The translations under genes and the position numbers were made by a program. A model generated the notes under the pieces. The model had not been told where the DNA came from. It worked only from the letters and a program-made list of their open reading frames with translations, and did no database searches. Of a stretch of 38,769 nucleotides of DNA, positions 29,051-37,332 are shown in pieces; within the stretch, counting starts at the first letter, position 1; each line of letters opens with the position of its first letter. This DNA is from a virus. The stretch spans positions 1 to 38,769 of the IMG/VR virus record IMGVR_UViG_3300032213_000579; one strand, 5' to 3'.

Positions 29051-29761
29051 TTAGTAGTTGCCAGCGAAGATATTGAACCGCTGGCGCGTACCAACAATAC
29101 TGTACGGCAGACCCATGATGTCGCCTGGGTTGTTGATGCGCTTCAGGTTTCGCTTGCTGGTCATCGCAATGCGCTGCACCTGCGGCGACGGCTCTACGCC
29201 AAACTCAGGCGCAATCTCGCAGGCAAGGTTGTAGCGGAATGCACGCAGGTAGCCCGGCGGGAAAGACAAAACGGTAGACAATGTAACAGGCTGAGTCAGT
29301 GGGTCTACCGAGATGAAATGCCACTCCAACGCACGGGTCGGCACGGGGTAAACGTGCAGGTCTACGTTGGGGTAGTTGGTGTTAATCCACATCACCTGCG
29401 GGTATGAGGACGTTACGGTCTTGACCGCAATGCCGTCGTACTGCTGCTGGTTGATTAACTTGATACCAAACGAGATGCCCGACGCAGGGTCAATAAAATA
29501 GGTTGCGTCGTCCAACACAATAGGACGGTTGCCTACAAAGTCGCCAGATGGGCCAAGCGTGCGGCTAAGTGAGCCAGCAGGCCAAGTAAACACCTGTTCC
29601 TGCGTGGTAAAGATGGACAGGCGTTCCGTAGACCACGAGTCAATCATCTGTTGCATGGCAAGAAGCGAGTCAGCAGATGCCTCGGAGGAGGTCGTCTCGC
29701 CTTCAGCCAGCGTCCCGATGAGCCGCAGCGCACCGTTAATCAGTTCACCTGCGGTAGCCAT
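29051..29761 (-). CDS. P22 gp4-like head-tail adaptor (236 aa)
   Basis: MATAGELINGALRLIGTLAE, the LLAMQQMIDSWSTERLSIFT segment and WPAGSLSRTLGPSGDFVGNR identify the P22 tail accessory factor gp4 family. A lysozyme-like activity is known for P22 gp4 but cannot be judged here. The protein binds the portal ring and is followed by the gp10-like protein, in the same order as P22. The length is somewhat greater than the 166 residues of P22 gp4 but common in distant relatives. Confidence 0.85.
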   Translation of the reverse strand: MATAGELINGALRLIGTLAEGETTSSEASADSLLAMQQMIDSWSTERLSIFTTQEQVFTWPAGSLSRTLGPSGDFVGNRPIVLDDATYFIDPASGISFGIKLINQQQYDGIAVKTVTSSYPQVMWINTNYPNVDLHVYPVPTRALEWHFISVDPLTQPVTLSTVLSFPPGYLRAFRYNLACEIAPEFGVEPSPQVQRIAMTSKRNLKRINNPGDIMGLPYSIVGTRQRFNIFAGNY

Positions 29762-29763
29762 TT

Positions 29764-29946
29764 TTAGCCCTCAGCGGTCTTAGGGGGTCGTCCTCGACGG
29801 CGAGCAGCAAGCTCGTTGACCGAAGCCGCCTCGGCGGGCGTGTCGGGATTGTACCGCGACCAGCCATTCTTTTCATCTGCCTCGGCCTCACCCTCGCTAA
29901 TAGCGACTTTGGTTCCGTGGGCAGGGTGACGTAGGTAGATAACCAT
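29764..29946 (-). CDS. Small late protein with AT-hook-like end (60 aa)
   Basis: MVIYLRHPAHGTKVAISEGE and AEADEKNGWSRYNPDTP lead to NELAARRRGRPPKTAEG. The RRGRPPK is an AT-hook-like core. Similar short proteins with the HPxHGxKVAxxExEAxxxxxNGWxxY pattern occur between coat and adaptor genes in many phages. Function unknown. Confidence 0.75.
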   Translation of the reverse strand: MVIYLRHPAHGTKVAISEGEAEADEKNGWSRYNPDTPAEAASVNELAARRRGRPPKTAEG

Positions 29947-29955
29947 AAAGGGTCA

Positions 29956-29971
29956 GGGGGCCGAAGCCCCC
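29956..29971 (-). other. UUCG hairpin after the gene ending at 29985
   Basis: On the minus strand GGGGGC and GCCCCC close a TTCG loop, one of the most stable RNA tetraloops, 14 bases after the stop of the 131-residue gene. There is no clear T-run, so it is a likely 3' stabiliser or partial terminator in the late operon. Confidence 0.7.
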
Positions 29972-29984
29972 TTTCCCAGTGCCG

Positions 29985-30380
29985 TTAGACGATACGGTAC
30001 AGCGTCCAAGCGCCGTCACCCGTCTTGCGGGCGCGGAACAAGGCCGAAGTAAGCGTAGTCGCCGTCAGCGTACCAACGGTAGACCAGCCCGTGCCAGCCG
30101 CAACGGTCATCGTCGCGCCGCCCGTGTTGATGAAACTGACTTCAAAGCCAGCGTCCACCTTCGGGTTGACCAACGCGGCTTCCAGCAGTGCCACGGTGGG
30201 CAGCGTCTGGGTGCCAGGCGTGGCGTTGCTGGTGACCACGATGCCCGTAAGCAACTGAGCCGCCGTGAGGGTGCCGGAGCCAGTCGTGATGGTCGTCGGA
30301 GTGGACTGGATAACAATCTGAAGTTCGTTGACGTTGCCGTCCGTAACCTGATAACCACCACCAAGGGTAGGAAATGCCAT
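29985..30380 (-). CDS. Candidate capsid decoration protein (131 aa)
   Basis: MAFPTLGGGYQVTDGNVNEL opens a beta-rich protein with many Thr (TPTTITTGSGTLTAAQLLTG, VSFINTGGATMTVAAGTGWS) and a terminal FRARKTGDGAWTLYRIV. It lies directly after the coat protein, has a strong AAGGAG site and is followed by a stable hairpin, all consistent with a highly expressed head protein. The function is inferred from these points only. Confidence 0.7.
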   Translation of the reverse strand: MAFPTLGGGYQVTDGNVNELQIVIQSTPTTITTGSGTLTAAQLLTGIVVTSNATPGTQTLPTVALLEAALVNPKVDAGFEVSFINTGGATMTVAAGTGWSTVGTLTATTLTSALFRARKTGDGAWTLYRIV

Positions 30381-30423
30381 GAGATAAACTCCTTAAACTT
30401 GCAAACTTTTGTATAAATGTGTA

Positions 30424-30445
30424 ACCCCGGCTGTTACACCGGGGT
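30424..30445 (-). terminator. Candidate partial terminator after the coat gene
   Basis: ACCCCGG and CCGGGGT form a 7-bp stem with an eight-base loop, 14 bases past the coat stop on the minus strand. It is followed by TTACACATTTAT, a poor T-run. It probably reduces rather than stops downstream transcription, as often seen after major capsid genes. Confidence 0.55.
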
Positions 30446-30458
30446 CACGATAGGGCGG

Positions 30459-31673
30459 TTAGCCCCAAATCCGCGTGGCACCTGCCGGGCGGATAGCAGC
30501 GTAGCCGTACAGCACGTCGATACGGCAAGGCATACGGTCGTTGTTGATGTCGTACTGACGCACGACACGCAGCGAAATACCGTTATGCACCTGACGCGAC
30601 GCCATGTCCACACCCTGCGGGAGCAGGAGGTCGGCAGTGGCGAACGTGATGGCGTCCTTGTGGTACACGAGGTTCTGCGGGTACGCCGTAGAAGCCGTGC
30701 CAAGCACCGTCACAACAGCGTTGTCAGCCGGGAAGGCGTTGATGGTGGCGAGGGCGCTAGCCGAGGTGTACATGGCGGGGGAGACCGACACGCTAGCCCA
30801 TGCACCCGAGGACGCGGTGGCGAGGGCCGTCACCGTGAACTGCTGGAGCGAGCCAGTGGACTGACGGGTCTGCGGGTTGACCGCGTACACGTTAGCAATG
30901 GTGAACACGTCACCAACCGCAAACGTAGCGGAACCCGTGCCACCGTCGATTGCCAACGTCGTTGCACCCTGAGTGGTAACCGCGCCGTTAACAAGGATGG
31001 TGTCCGTAGCCGAACGCGAACCAGTCGTGTGCTGCACGATGCTCTGGCTCATGTTGATTTCCTCGTAACCGAGGACGCCTTCAGCCATCATGCCCGACTT
31101 GAACTGCTTGCTGATGGTGGCGTTCGGGTTGAAAAGACCCTTCAAGCCCTCGACCAGACCAGCGTTGGCAGCCGGGTTAACCGTCGCGTAGCGCGGCGAA
31201 CGGGGAGCAGCCTGCTCGTCCAGCTTCTGCTGCGCCTGCAACAGCACCAGCGAAGTGCTGGGCGTGGTGCCAGGAGTACCGACCGACTGGTAGATGCTCT
31301 TGTAGGCGTTGGCAACGTCGTTGTCCACGGAGGCAGCCAACTGGCTGATACGCGGCTTCAGCACGCGGTCAGCAAAGTCGTCCAACTGCATGGTCAATTC
31401 GGCGCTGGTAAAGTTGACGCCGATGTGCTTCTGGTTGGACACGGCGAGCGTGGTGTACTGCTCGTTGTCGTCCTGCACCTGAAGGGCAGCACCGTCGGTC
31501 ACCAGAGCGCGGTCCGGCAGACGGATACGCAGGGTGGAGCCAATCTTGGCACCTTCCACGGCGAACGAGTCGTCGTAGGCGCGGTTTACGTTACGGGTCA
31601 GCACCAGTTCGTTCTCGAAAATCTGGAGCGCCTTGCGCGTAATCATGTCAATAGTCAGCAGTGAATTACTCAC
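30459..31673 (-). CDS. Major capsid (coat) protein, P22 gp5-like (404 aa)
   Basis: MSNSLLTIDMITRKALQIFE, then NELVLTRNVNRAYDDSFAVE and GSTLRIRLPDRALVTDGAAL, is typical of the P22 coat family (HK97 fold). FADRVLKPRISQLAASVDND is the spine-helix region. The C-terminus (LLPQGVDMASRQVHNGISLR, CRIDVLYGYAAIRPAGATRI) also fits. The length is near the 430 residues of P22 gp5. The start is GTG 31671-31673, with AGGA nine bases upstream, straight after the scaffold gene. Confidence 0.94.
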   Translation of the reverse strand: MSNSLLTIDMITRKALQIFENELVLTRNVNRAYDDSFAVEGAKIGSTLRIRLPDRALVTDGAALQVQDDNEQYTTLAVSNQKHIGVNFTSAELTMQLDDFADRVLKPRISQLAASVDNDVANAYKSIYQSVGTPGTTPSTSLVLLQAQQKLDEQAAPRSPRYATVNPAANAGLVEGLKGLFNPNATISKQFKSGMMAEGVLGYEEINMSQSIVQHTTGSRSATDTILVNGAVTTQGATTLAIDGGTGSATFAVGDVFTIANVYAVNPQTRQSTGSLQQFTVTALATASSGAWASVSVSPAMYTSASALATINAFPADNAVVTVLGTASTAYPQNLVYHKDAITFATADLLLPQGVDMASRQVHNGISLRVVRQYDINNDRMPCRIDVLYGYAAIRPAGATRIWG

Positions 31674-31703
31674 GGAATGTTCCTCTCAATTGGTTGTAAC
31701 GGG

Positions 31704-32477
31704 TTATCGGCGCTGCGCTTCCCACTTAGCCATCTGTCTGCGGCGGTCAGCCTCAATCCATTCCGACGTACTCATGGTCTTAATAGACCTCGGGTCGGTG
31801 GTGTCGTAGGCCGGGGGTTTAGCCCCTCGGGCAGAAACAGGTGCAATCGGCGGTGGCGCAGAAGTTGAGCGTTTGACTGGCGGGTTGGACAGCAGCTTGG
31901 CTTCCAGCCTGCCAATCTCCTTCGCCTGCAAAAACGGCGGCAGGTCGGCAATCTTCGACGCTTCCGAGGGGTTGGAACCGAGGTAGTAGGCTACGTCCGG
32001 GCCAACTTCAGAAGAGCGAATGGTGTCAGCCATCACCTGCGTGATTCGGACATGGTCACCGTATGCGACTTGCTTGAAGTCCGCATAGCGTTCGGTCGCC
32101 ACTTCCTCACGTTCGTGATAAGCCGACAGGGTCTCAACCTGCATCCGCTGCATTTCACGCTGCTGGATGAGTTCGTGTGCCTTCTTGTACGCCAACGCTT
32201 CCGCGTAGGCATCCGGCGACTCAAACTGCTCCATCGGCGGGATTTCCAGCGGCTGCTGCGGTACGGCTTGCGCCGCCTGCATGGCCTGTTCCCTTGCCCA
32301 CTTACGCTGCTCTCTTGCGAGACGCTTGCTGATGGCGGCGTCCAGTTCCTCCTGAGTGAAGGACTTGGGCGTGACTTCAGCCTCCGGCGTTTCAACTACT
32401 GCGGCCTCAGGTGCTGCCGTGGCGACCTGTTCCGGCGCGGGGGTGACTTCCGCTACAACCTCAACTTCTTCAGACAT
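31704..32477 (-). CDS. Capsid scaffolding protein (257 aa)
   Basis: An acidic Pro/Ala/Val N-terminus (MSEEVEVVAEVTPAPEQVAT) and a KSFTQEELDAAISKRLAREQ helix precede a long coiled coil (KKAHELIQQREMQRMQVETL). A basic C-terminus (SEWIEADRRRQMAKWEAQRR) follows, as in scaffolds that bind coat subunits through a positively charged end. The QEELDxxISxRLAREQRKW pattern and its place before the coat gene make the call firm. Confidence 0.9.
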   Translation of the reverse strand: MSEEVEVVAEVTPAPEQVATAAPEAAVVETPEAEVTPKSFTQEELDAAISKRLAREQRKWAREQAMQAAQAVPQQPLEIPPMEQFESPDAYAEALAYKKAHELIQQREMQRMQVETLSAYHEREEVATERYADFKQVAYGDHVRITQVMADTIRSSEVGPDVAYYLGSNPSEASKIADLPPFLQAKEIGRLEAKLLSNPPVKRSTSAPPPIAPVSARGAKPPAYDTTDPRSIKTMSTSEWIEADRRRQMAKWEAQRR

Positions 32478-32521
32478 TTTGTGATTCCGTAGAATCCCTG
32501 ATGGGCCGCACCAGTACGGTT

Positions 32522-32549
32522 AGTCTACTCCGCGCTATAGCGAAGTCAA
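32522..32549 (-). promoter_or_regulatory. Candidate promoter of the scaffold-coat genes
   Basis: On the minus strand TTGACT (32549-32544) and TAGACT (32527-32522) are 16 bases apart, about 45 bp before the scaffold ATG. The spacer holds the palindrome CGCTATAGCG. The promoter would restart transcription after the upstream fibre block. A 5-bp hairpin (32482-32495) lies in the leader. Confidence 0.6.
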
Positions 32550-32768
32550 CAATAGGCAACACAAGCCACCCACAGCCCCGCCAAGGGCCGTTGCGGCAAA
32601 GTCTTTAGCATCGGGCGTCCCATGCCCCTGCGCGTCCCAGAACTCCTTAGCCGCGCCCACAAGGGCAGCGACAAAGATGCCCAGCCACAGGCTGACGGGG
32701 TACAGGGTGGCGGCGATAGCCCAGCCCCACCAAAAGTGCGCTTGTTTGTCGATGGGAGGCATATTCAT
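32535..32768 (-). CDS. Small membrane protein, DUF2279/YfiM-like (77 aa)
   Basis: MNMPPIDKQAHFWWGWAIAA, followed by LYPVSLWLGIFVAALVGAAK, EFWDAQGHGTPDAKDFAATA and LGGAVGGLCCLLLTSL, predicts two or three membrane helices. The DKxxHFWxG, KExxD and DxKDxxAxxLGG pattern resembles the DUF2279/YfiM group. A role in envelope modification or as an accessory lysis protein is possible. The ATG shares bases with the tailspike stop (TAATG). Confidence 0.72.
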   Translation of the reverse strand: MNMPPIDKQAHFWWGWAIAATLYPVSLWLGIFVAALVGAAKEFWDAQGHGTPDAKDFAATALGGAVGGLCCLLLTSL

Positions 32769-34411
32769 TAGACAGCCTGAATGTAAACGGGACCGCTGGA
32801 ATCCCACTGCACCATTTCAGCCTTGGTGCTGATGCGGGGGCTTTGACCGTTGCCAAGCGCACCGCCGGAATCACCCGTAATTTGGAAAGTAATAGTTGTT
32901 CCGGCAGACGACAAGGCGCAGGTGATTGCCAGTGAGTAGTTGGCAGAAATGTTGACGTTGGCTTTGCCGTATTCGGTTACGGCGGTGGTACGCAAGGTTC
33001 CGTCAGGATTGCTAAAGGCAAACCGGTACTTGGCAGTCCACAACGAGTAACCAGAATTGTCTCTTGCGTTTACCGTAACTTCACAAACACCAAAGTAAGT
33101 AGAAACAAACGGAACCGTGATGGTGTAGAAATTTGTTGCTACGTTGTCTGAAACGTCTTTCTGATTAAAAACATTGGACGGATACCAACGAGTAGTATCG
33201 GCTATTTGTTTGTTGGCGTAATTACGAGCGTCCGTAATATCGCCACAAACGCCAACAATTTGCGTGTTTACGTTTCTTTGAGTTGTGGAAACAAGCAAGC
33301 CGGAGCCGCCGTTTGCCTTGTAGGTGCCGCCAAAAACCGACACATTGTCGCCGTTAATATACGCGGCAATGCCAGATGCGCCAGGGCTTTCTACTTGACC
33401 GCCAACAACAACAAGTTCGCCAGAAGTCGTGCCGATGCCCTGCCAGCCAATGATGTTGCGTTCAGCGTAGGGGTTGATGATTTCAACGCGGCCCGTGGAC
33501 TCCTGAGAAATGCCGCTGTACCAAACCTCAATATCGGGATTGATGATTTTTACACCACCGCCACCACCGCCAGAACCGTATGACAAAACGCGAATGCCAT
33601 ATTCAGAATCAGCGGCGCTGTTTGTAACGCCGTACAAAGAGCAATCTTCAATCAAAACGTAATTGCTGGCACCAACTTGAATGCCAGTGCCGCGTACTTG
33701 GTACAGCCACACATCTCTCAAAGCAATGTCATAGGCTTTATCAATTACATAGCAAATTGGAATTTGAGCCTTGGTAGTGATAAGGCTGTTGTCAATGGTA
33801 AAACCTTCGTGGCGCACGCGAAACGCATACCCGCCAATGCAATCATCGCCGTCAATGCTGAATACATATGAGCCAGAAAACGATGCCAAAGGCTTGATAA
33901 CAGAACTGAATCCACGCCCGCCGCCAACCAGCCGAATGTTTTTGCCAAACTTTTTGGGCGATGCCAAGTAAATTGTACCCGTCCACGACAGCGTACCCTG
34001 AACGCCCGTGTCATCGGATATCTTGGACACCGCATCAATAGCCGCTTGAAAAACAGCGTCGTCGCCTGTCGTGCTGTTTCCAATGGTTCCAAAATCTTTG
34101 ACATTCAAGGTATCGCGCAACTTGGCTTGCGTAGTACGCGACGTAGCGCCCGTACCTGACTGCAAAAAGCCAACCAGTGACGAGCCAGACGAGGCTGACA
34201 GGTCTGTCACAACCTCGCTGATTGCAGACTGAACGGTTGTGGCTGCAATCGTGCCAGTAGGGGCAAAACCAACAGACGCCGCGCCCGTGCTACCAGACAA
34301 CATAGTAGACACTGCGGCCTTAGCCGTAACGCCGCCCTGCACCACAGGCACAAGCTCCGAACCAGTCAGCGGAGTGGTAGCGGAAGGAAGGTTGGAAATC
34401 TTGATGCCCAT
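32768..34411 (-). CDS. Tailspike with pectate-lyase-like beta-helix (547 aa)
   Basis: The N-terminal KISNLPSATTPLTGSELVPV and the following VQGGVTAKAAVSTML are a standard virion-attachment module. FGTIGNSTTGDDAVFQAAID marks the start of a right-handed beta-helix (NVKDFGxxGdgxTDDxxAiqaAid type). Repeated short strands follow (YDIALRDVWLYQVRGTGIQV, GRVEIINPYAERNIIGWQGI, LVVVGGQVESPGASGIAAYI). The C-terminal domain is beta-rich. Such spikes bind and usually cleave surface polysaccharide. The catalytic residues cannot be assigned by eye. Confidence 0.88.
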   Translation of the reverse strand: MGIKISNLPSATTPLTGSELVPVVQGGVTAKAAVSTMLSGSTGAASVGFAPTGTIAATTVQSAISEVVTDLSASSGSSLVGFLQSGTGATSRTTQAKLRDTLNVKDFGTIGNSTTGDDAVFQAAIDAVSKISDDTGVQGTLSWTGTIYLASPKKFGKNIRLVGGGRGFSSVIKPLASFSGSYVFSIDGDDCIGGYAFRVRHEGFTIDNSLITTKAQIPICYVIDKAYDIALRDVWLYQVRGTGIQVGASNYVLIEDCSLYGVTNSAADSEYGIRVLSYGSGGGGGGVKIINPDIEVWYSGISQESTGRVEIINPYAERNIIGWQGIGTTSGELVVVGGQVESPGASGIAAYINGDNVSVFGGTYKANGGSGLLVSTTQRNVNTQIVGVCGDITDARNYANKQIADTTRWYPSNVFNQKDVSDNVATNFYTITVPFVSTYFGVCEVTVNARDNSGYSLWTAKYRFAFSNPDGTLRTTAVTEYGKANVNISANYSLAITCALSSAGTTITFQITGDSGGALGNGQSPRISTKAEMVQWDSSGPVYIQAV

Positions 34412-34420
34412 GATGGTTCC

Positions 34421-34912
34421 TTAAACGGTAAGCGCCAAAACCTTGGCTTGGAACGCTTTTACGCGCTCGTCAAACGTAGCTTTTTCGGCGTTGTACGCTT
34501 CCAACTTGGCCTGCAAATCAGCATCGCGCTTGTCCGCAGACTGCTCGCGGCTAGTGACGTTCTTTTCGCGGTCAGCCAGCGCCTTGGCAGCAGCATCGTT
34601 AGCCTTTGCCGTAGCGACCTGCTCGTCACCAAAAGCCTTCTTTTTGGCTTCCAGTTCCTTTTCCTTGGCAGTAGCAGCGTCGTGCTTGGCCTTGGCTTCG
34701 TCCCTTAACGCATCAGCGTCTGCCTTGGTCTTCTTGGCATACGTCTGCGCTTCTTCGCTAGCCTTTAGCGAGGCTTCCACTGCCGAGACAGCACCCTGCC
34801 GCTTGGCAAGTTCGTCACGGAGAGCCGCCATATGCACCAAGTTCTTGGGCAGTTCTTCTACCAGCTTGAGCAGGTCAATCGTTCCTGTGCCGGTGTCACC
34901 TGAGATGTTCAT
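34421..34912 (-). CDS. Coiled-coil late protein (163 aa)
   Basis: The protein is almost wholly a charged Ala/Lys/Glu helix (LRDELAKRQGAVSAVEASLK, ADALRDEAKAKHDAATAKEK, LADREKNVTSREQSADKRDA), with a short N-terminal DTGTGTIDLLKLVEELPKNL. It probably forms a rod-like oligomer linking fibre parts, or serves as a chaperone for the neighbouring tailspike. Function not known. Confidence 0.72.
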   Translation of the reverse strand: MNISGDTGTGTIDLLKLVEELPKNLVHMAALRDELAKRQGAVSAVEASLKASEEAQTYAKKTKADADALRDEAKAKHDAATAKEKELEAKKKAFGDEQVATAKANDAAAKALADREKNVTSREQSADKRDADLQAKLEAYNAEKATFDERVKAFQAKVLALTV

Positions 34913-34921
34913 GGCAACCCC

Positions 34922-35224
34922 TTAAGCGTAGTAACTGATGTTGAGCTTCGCGCCAGCGGTCTGCTCAATAAACTGAATCTTGGTCAGGTCGCCGTCGTAC
35001 TGGAGCGTGACGCCAGCAGCCAAGGGCATACCCACGGAGGCGGTCGGAGCCGTATCGTCGCGCCAGCGCACCGCCTGGGTCTCAGGCGTAATCATGGCAA
35101 TGGACGGGCGGCAGGACAGGCCGTTCAGGTCGGTAACCGGGACGGTCAGACTGGTAGCGGAACTCAGCGAGGTAATCTGCTGATACCCCAGTCGGGCGGT
35201 GATGGCTTTTAGGGCGATGGACAT
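34922..35224 (-). CDS. Small beta-rich virion protein (100 aa)
   Basis: MSIALKAITARLGYQQITSL, then TSLTVPVTDLNGLSCRPSIA and AVRWRDDTAPTASVGMPLAA, ending with LTKIQFIEQTAGAKLNISYY. This pattern recurs in small phage structural proteins of unknown role. It lies in the fibre block and is probably structural. Confidence 0.7.
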   Translation of the reverse strand: MSIALKAITARLGYQQITSLSSATSLTVPVTDLNGLSCRPSIAMITPETQAVRWRDDTAPTASVGMPLAAGVTLQYDGDLTKIQFIEQTAGAKLNISYYA

Positions 35225-35258
35225 ACAAAACTCCTAGTGATGCCGTTAGTCTAACCGA

Positions 35259-35603
35259 TTAGCCGGTTTGCGCCACCGGCACATTCCACGGCAAAGGCGG
35301 GGATACCGGTTCATTTGGGTTGTAATTGAGGGCAATAGCGTCGGATACTGTCTTTTTAGCCTGAGCCACTGCCTCTGCCCCGTACTGGTTAACCCAAGAA
35401 ACAACTATGTCTTGGGTAAGGTTTGCGTAAGGGACGTAAACGTCAGACGCCACATAGGGGATGTCGGTTGAGCCATACGCCGCTGCGTTGTAGGTTCCAT
35501 CAGTTCCCGACACGACCCAAGCCACGTTGAACACGCAGTCGGGGTGGGGCTGCACGGGGTAGCAAGATACAGCGTTGACGTTGGTGACGTAGGTGATAGC
35601 CAT
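35259..35603 (-). CDS. DUF7936-like phage protein (114 aa)
   Basis: MAITYVTNVNAVSCYPVQPH, CVFNVAWVVSGTDGTYNAAA and VYVPYANLTQDIVVSWVNQY form a conserved small family in the tail regions of marine and freshwater phages (DUF7936 by recollection). NVAWxxxGxDGTY and the LTxxxVxxWV helix are the main features. Role unknown, likely virion or fibre associated. Confidence 0.7.
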   Translation of the reverse strand: MAITYVTNVNAVSCYPVQPHPDCVFNVAWVVSGTDGTYNAAAYGSTDIPYVASDVYVPYANLTQDIVVSWVNQYGAEAVAQAKKTVSDAIALNYNPNEPVSPPLPWNVPVAQTG

Positions 35604-35612
35604 ATTAGTTCC

Positions 35613-37091
35613 TTAACCTGCAACCCATGCGGTGCCGTTATCAAAAACGGGGGTTACTACTGCACCGCCACCAGTCATAGTGCCAAGAAACGTCGGGGCA
35701 AGAGCATCGGTGACGTAAGCGCGACGGCCCGCGCTACCGGCAACGGGAAGCGTGGCAACGGTGTAGGCAGTTGCGGTGCGTAAAGTGCTGCCTTCTAGCG
35801 GAGCGTAAGCCGAGTCATCTGCAAGGCGAATTTGGACAATAGTGGTAGAACGCTTGATTGCGGGGAACGAAGATGTAGTGCCGCCAAGTTGCAAACGTCC
35901 AAAATCTGTAGACGCCCAGTTGAGAAGCGTTACAACGCCATCGGACGGAAATGCAATTCTTAAATTAGAAGACGCTCTAATTTGATAAGTACCGGGAAGT
36001 TGAAAATTACCGTTAGATACAAAATCAGTTCCTGACGCACTTGTGATTGCGCCAGAAGAAATTGTAAGTTGTGTGACTAGCGCGTTTTGCGCTGTACCAG
36101 CGCCACCCGCTGGAGCCGTCTGAAACAGGATGCTGCCGCCAGCGCCCGTACCCGTACCTTGGCTGCCCCTGACGGTAAAGTTTTGACCAGCGGTGTTGCT
36201 AGTGCCCGCAACGACGCTTTGCGGACCGATGGTTTGCGCTACGGGAGCCGCGGCGTCAGCTGCACCAAATTGCAATTTACCTGCTTGTTTGCGGGTAAGA
36301 ATAAGGTCGCTTGAAAATCCAAAAGTTAATTGCGAAACATTGTCTATAAGGTTTAGACCGTTTGCCGCAACAGTTCCATTTTTTCCAACATTAAATTGGC
36401 TAATGTCATTAAGTTGCAAGTCCATTAATAACGAAGTTGCATCACTTCCACTGCTAGTAAAATTTAACTTAACGCCAGTAAAAACAGTAGCGGCGTTGTT
36501 CCAAGTTTGAATGCCGTCAATAAGCGGAAAAGAATTAGTTTGCGTAAGGCCTTGCAAACTAAGCGCGGTGTTGTTTGCTGAACCATAAACTGTAACTCCT
36601 CCGCTACCCCCAATAGCCAACGCAGAGGTTAAAGCATTTTGTGTTGTACCAGCTACGCCTGCCGGGGCTACTTGAAAAAGGATATTACCGCCGTTACCAG
36701 AGCCAGTTCCTCGACTGCCATTAATGGTAAAATTTTTACCAGCGGTGTTACTAGTACCTGCTAAAACACTTTGTACGTTAAGAGTCTGCGCTACAGCAAC
36801 GGCGGCATCAGTAGCGCCTAATTGCAAAGAAGCGGCGGCCTTGCGAGTAAGAATTAAATCGCTGCCACCAAGTTGCAAAGAACCCGTTAACAAGGAACTG
36901 CCAGTAACAGCAAGGGCGTTTGCGCCTAAAGTTGCGCCGCCTAATGCCAGCGATGTAGCCGTAGCCGCACCAGTAACATCAAAAGTGCCGGTAACAGCAA
37001 CGGGACGCGGCATGGCATAGCCGTCACCCGCCTGCGGAGCCTTAAGCTGCGGCGTTACGGTATCAAGGGCAATGACTTCAAGATTTGCCAT
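35613..37091 (-). CDS. Tail fibre with internal module duplication (492 aa)
   Basis: The N-terminus is MANLEVIALDTVTPQLKAPQ. A 78-residue module (residues 77-154, SDLILTRK to QNAL) is repeated at 261-338 with strong similarity (AGTSNTAGKNFTINGSRGTG against AGTSNTAGQNFTVRGSQGTG). The C-terminal YTVATLPVAGSAGRRAYVTD and GTAWVAG is a widespread fibre tip domain. The middle of the gene is clearly richer in A and T than its neighbours, which suggests recent acquisition of this part. Likely a receptor-binding or connecting fibre. Confidence 0.82.
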   Translation of the reverse strand: MANLEVIALDTVTPQLKAPQAGDGYAMPRPVAVTGTFDVTGAATATSLALGGATLGANALAVTGSSLLTGSLQLGGSDLILTRKAAASLQLGATDAAVAVAQTLNVQSVLAGTSNTAGKNFTINGSRGTGSGNGGNILFQVAPAGVAGTTQNALTSALAIGGSGGVTVYGSANNTALSLQGLTQTNSFPLIDGIQTWNNAATVFTGVKLNFTSSGSDATSLLMDLQLNDISQFNVGKNGTVAANGLNLIDNVSQLTFGFSSDLILTRKQAGKLQFGAADAAAPVAQTIGPQSVVAGTSNTAGQNFTVRGSQGTGTGAGGSILFQTAPAGGAGTAQNALVTQLTISSGAITSASGTDFVSNGNFQLPGTYQIRASSNLRIAFPSDGVVTLLNWASTDFGRLQLGGTTSSFPAIKRSTTIVQIRLADDSAYAPLEGSTLRTATAYTVATLPVAGSAGRRAYVTDALAPTFLGTMTGGGAVVTPVFDNGTAWVAG

Positions 37092-37098
37092 GACTTAC

Positions 37099-37332
37099 CT
37101 AAATTGGATTGTAGGCTGTGCCGTTAGCTGCCAGCACAGTGCCGCCAACCGCATAAGACACGCCGAGACTGTCTAGCACGTTGCGACTTACAGAGTACGA
37201 CGTGCCGGTAGAGCTAAGCACAGTAAACGTAGTAGCCGGAGGTGTAGTCCCGCCTTCGGGTTCTCGTATCCAATACTCGGTTGCAGACCTTAGGTCCACA
37301 ATCGGCGTATTGGAATACATATACCTCTTCAT
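37099..37332 (-). CDS. Small late protein, hypothetical (77 aa)
   Basis: MKRYMYSNTPIVDLRSATEY is followed by WIREPEGGTTPPATTFTVLS and two similar Thr/Ser/Val segments (STGTSYSVSRNVLDSLGV and AVGGTVLAANGTAYNPI), perhaps a small beta repeat. Probably a structural linker. The ATG shares a base with the preceding TAA. Confidence 0.68.
   Translation of the reverse strand: MKRYMYSNTPIVDLRSATEYWIREPEGGTTPPATTFTVLSSTGTSYSVSRNVLDSLGVSYAVGGTVLAANGTAYNPI

Noticed and set aside
30417-31664. Long plus-strand open frame (415 codons)
   Set aside because: It is the antisense shadow of the coat gene, with Arg/Val/His-rich nonsense composition and no homology pattern.
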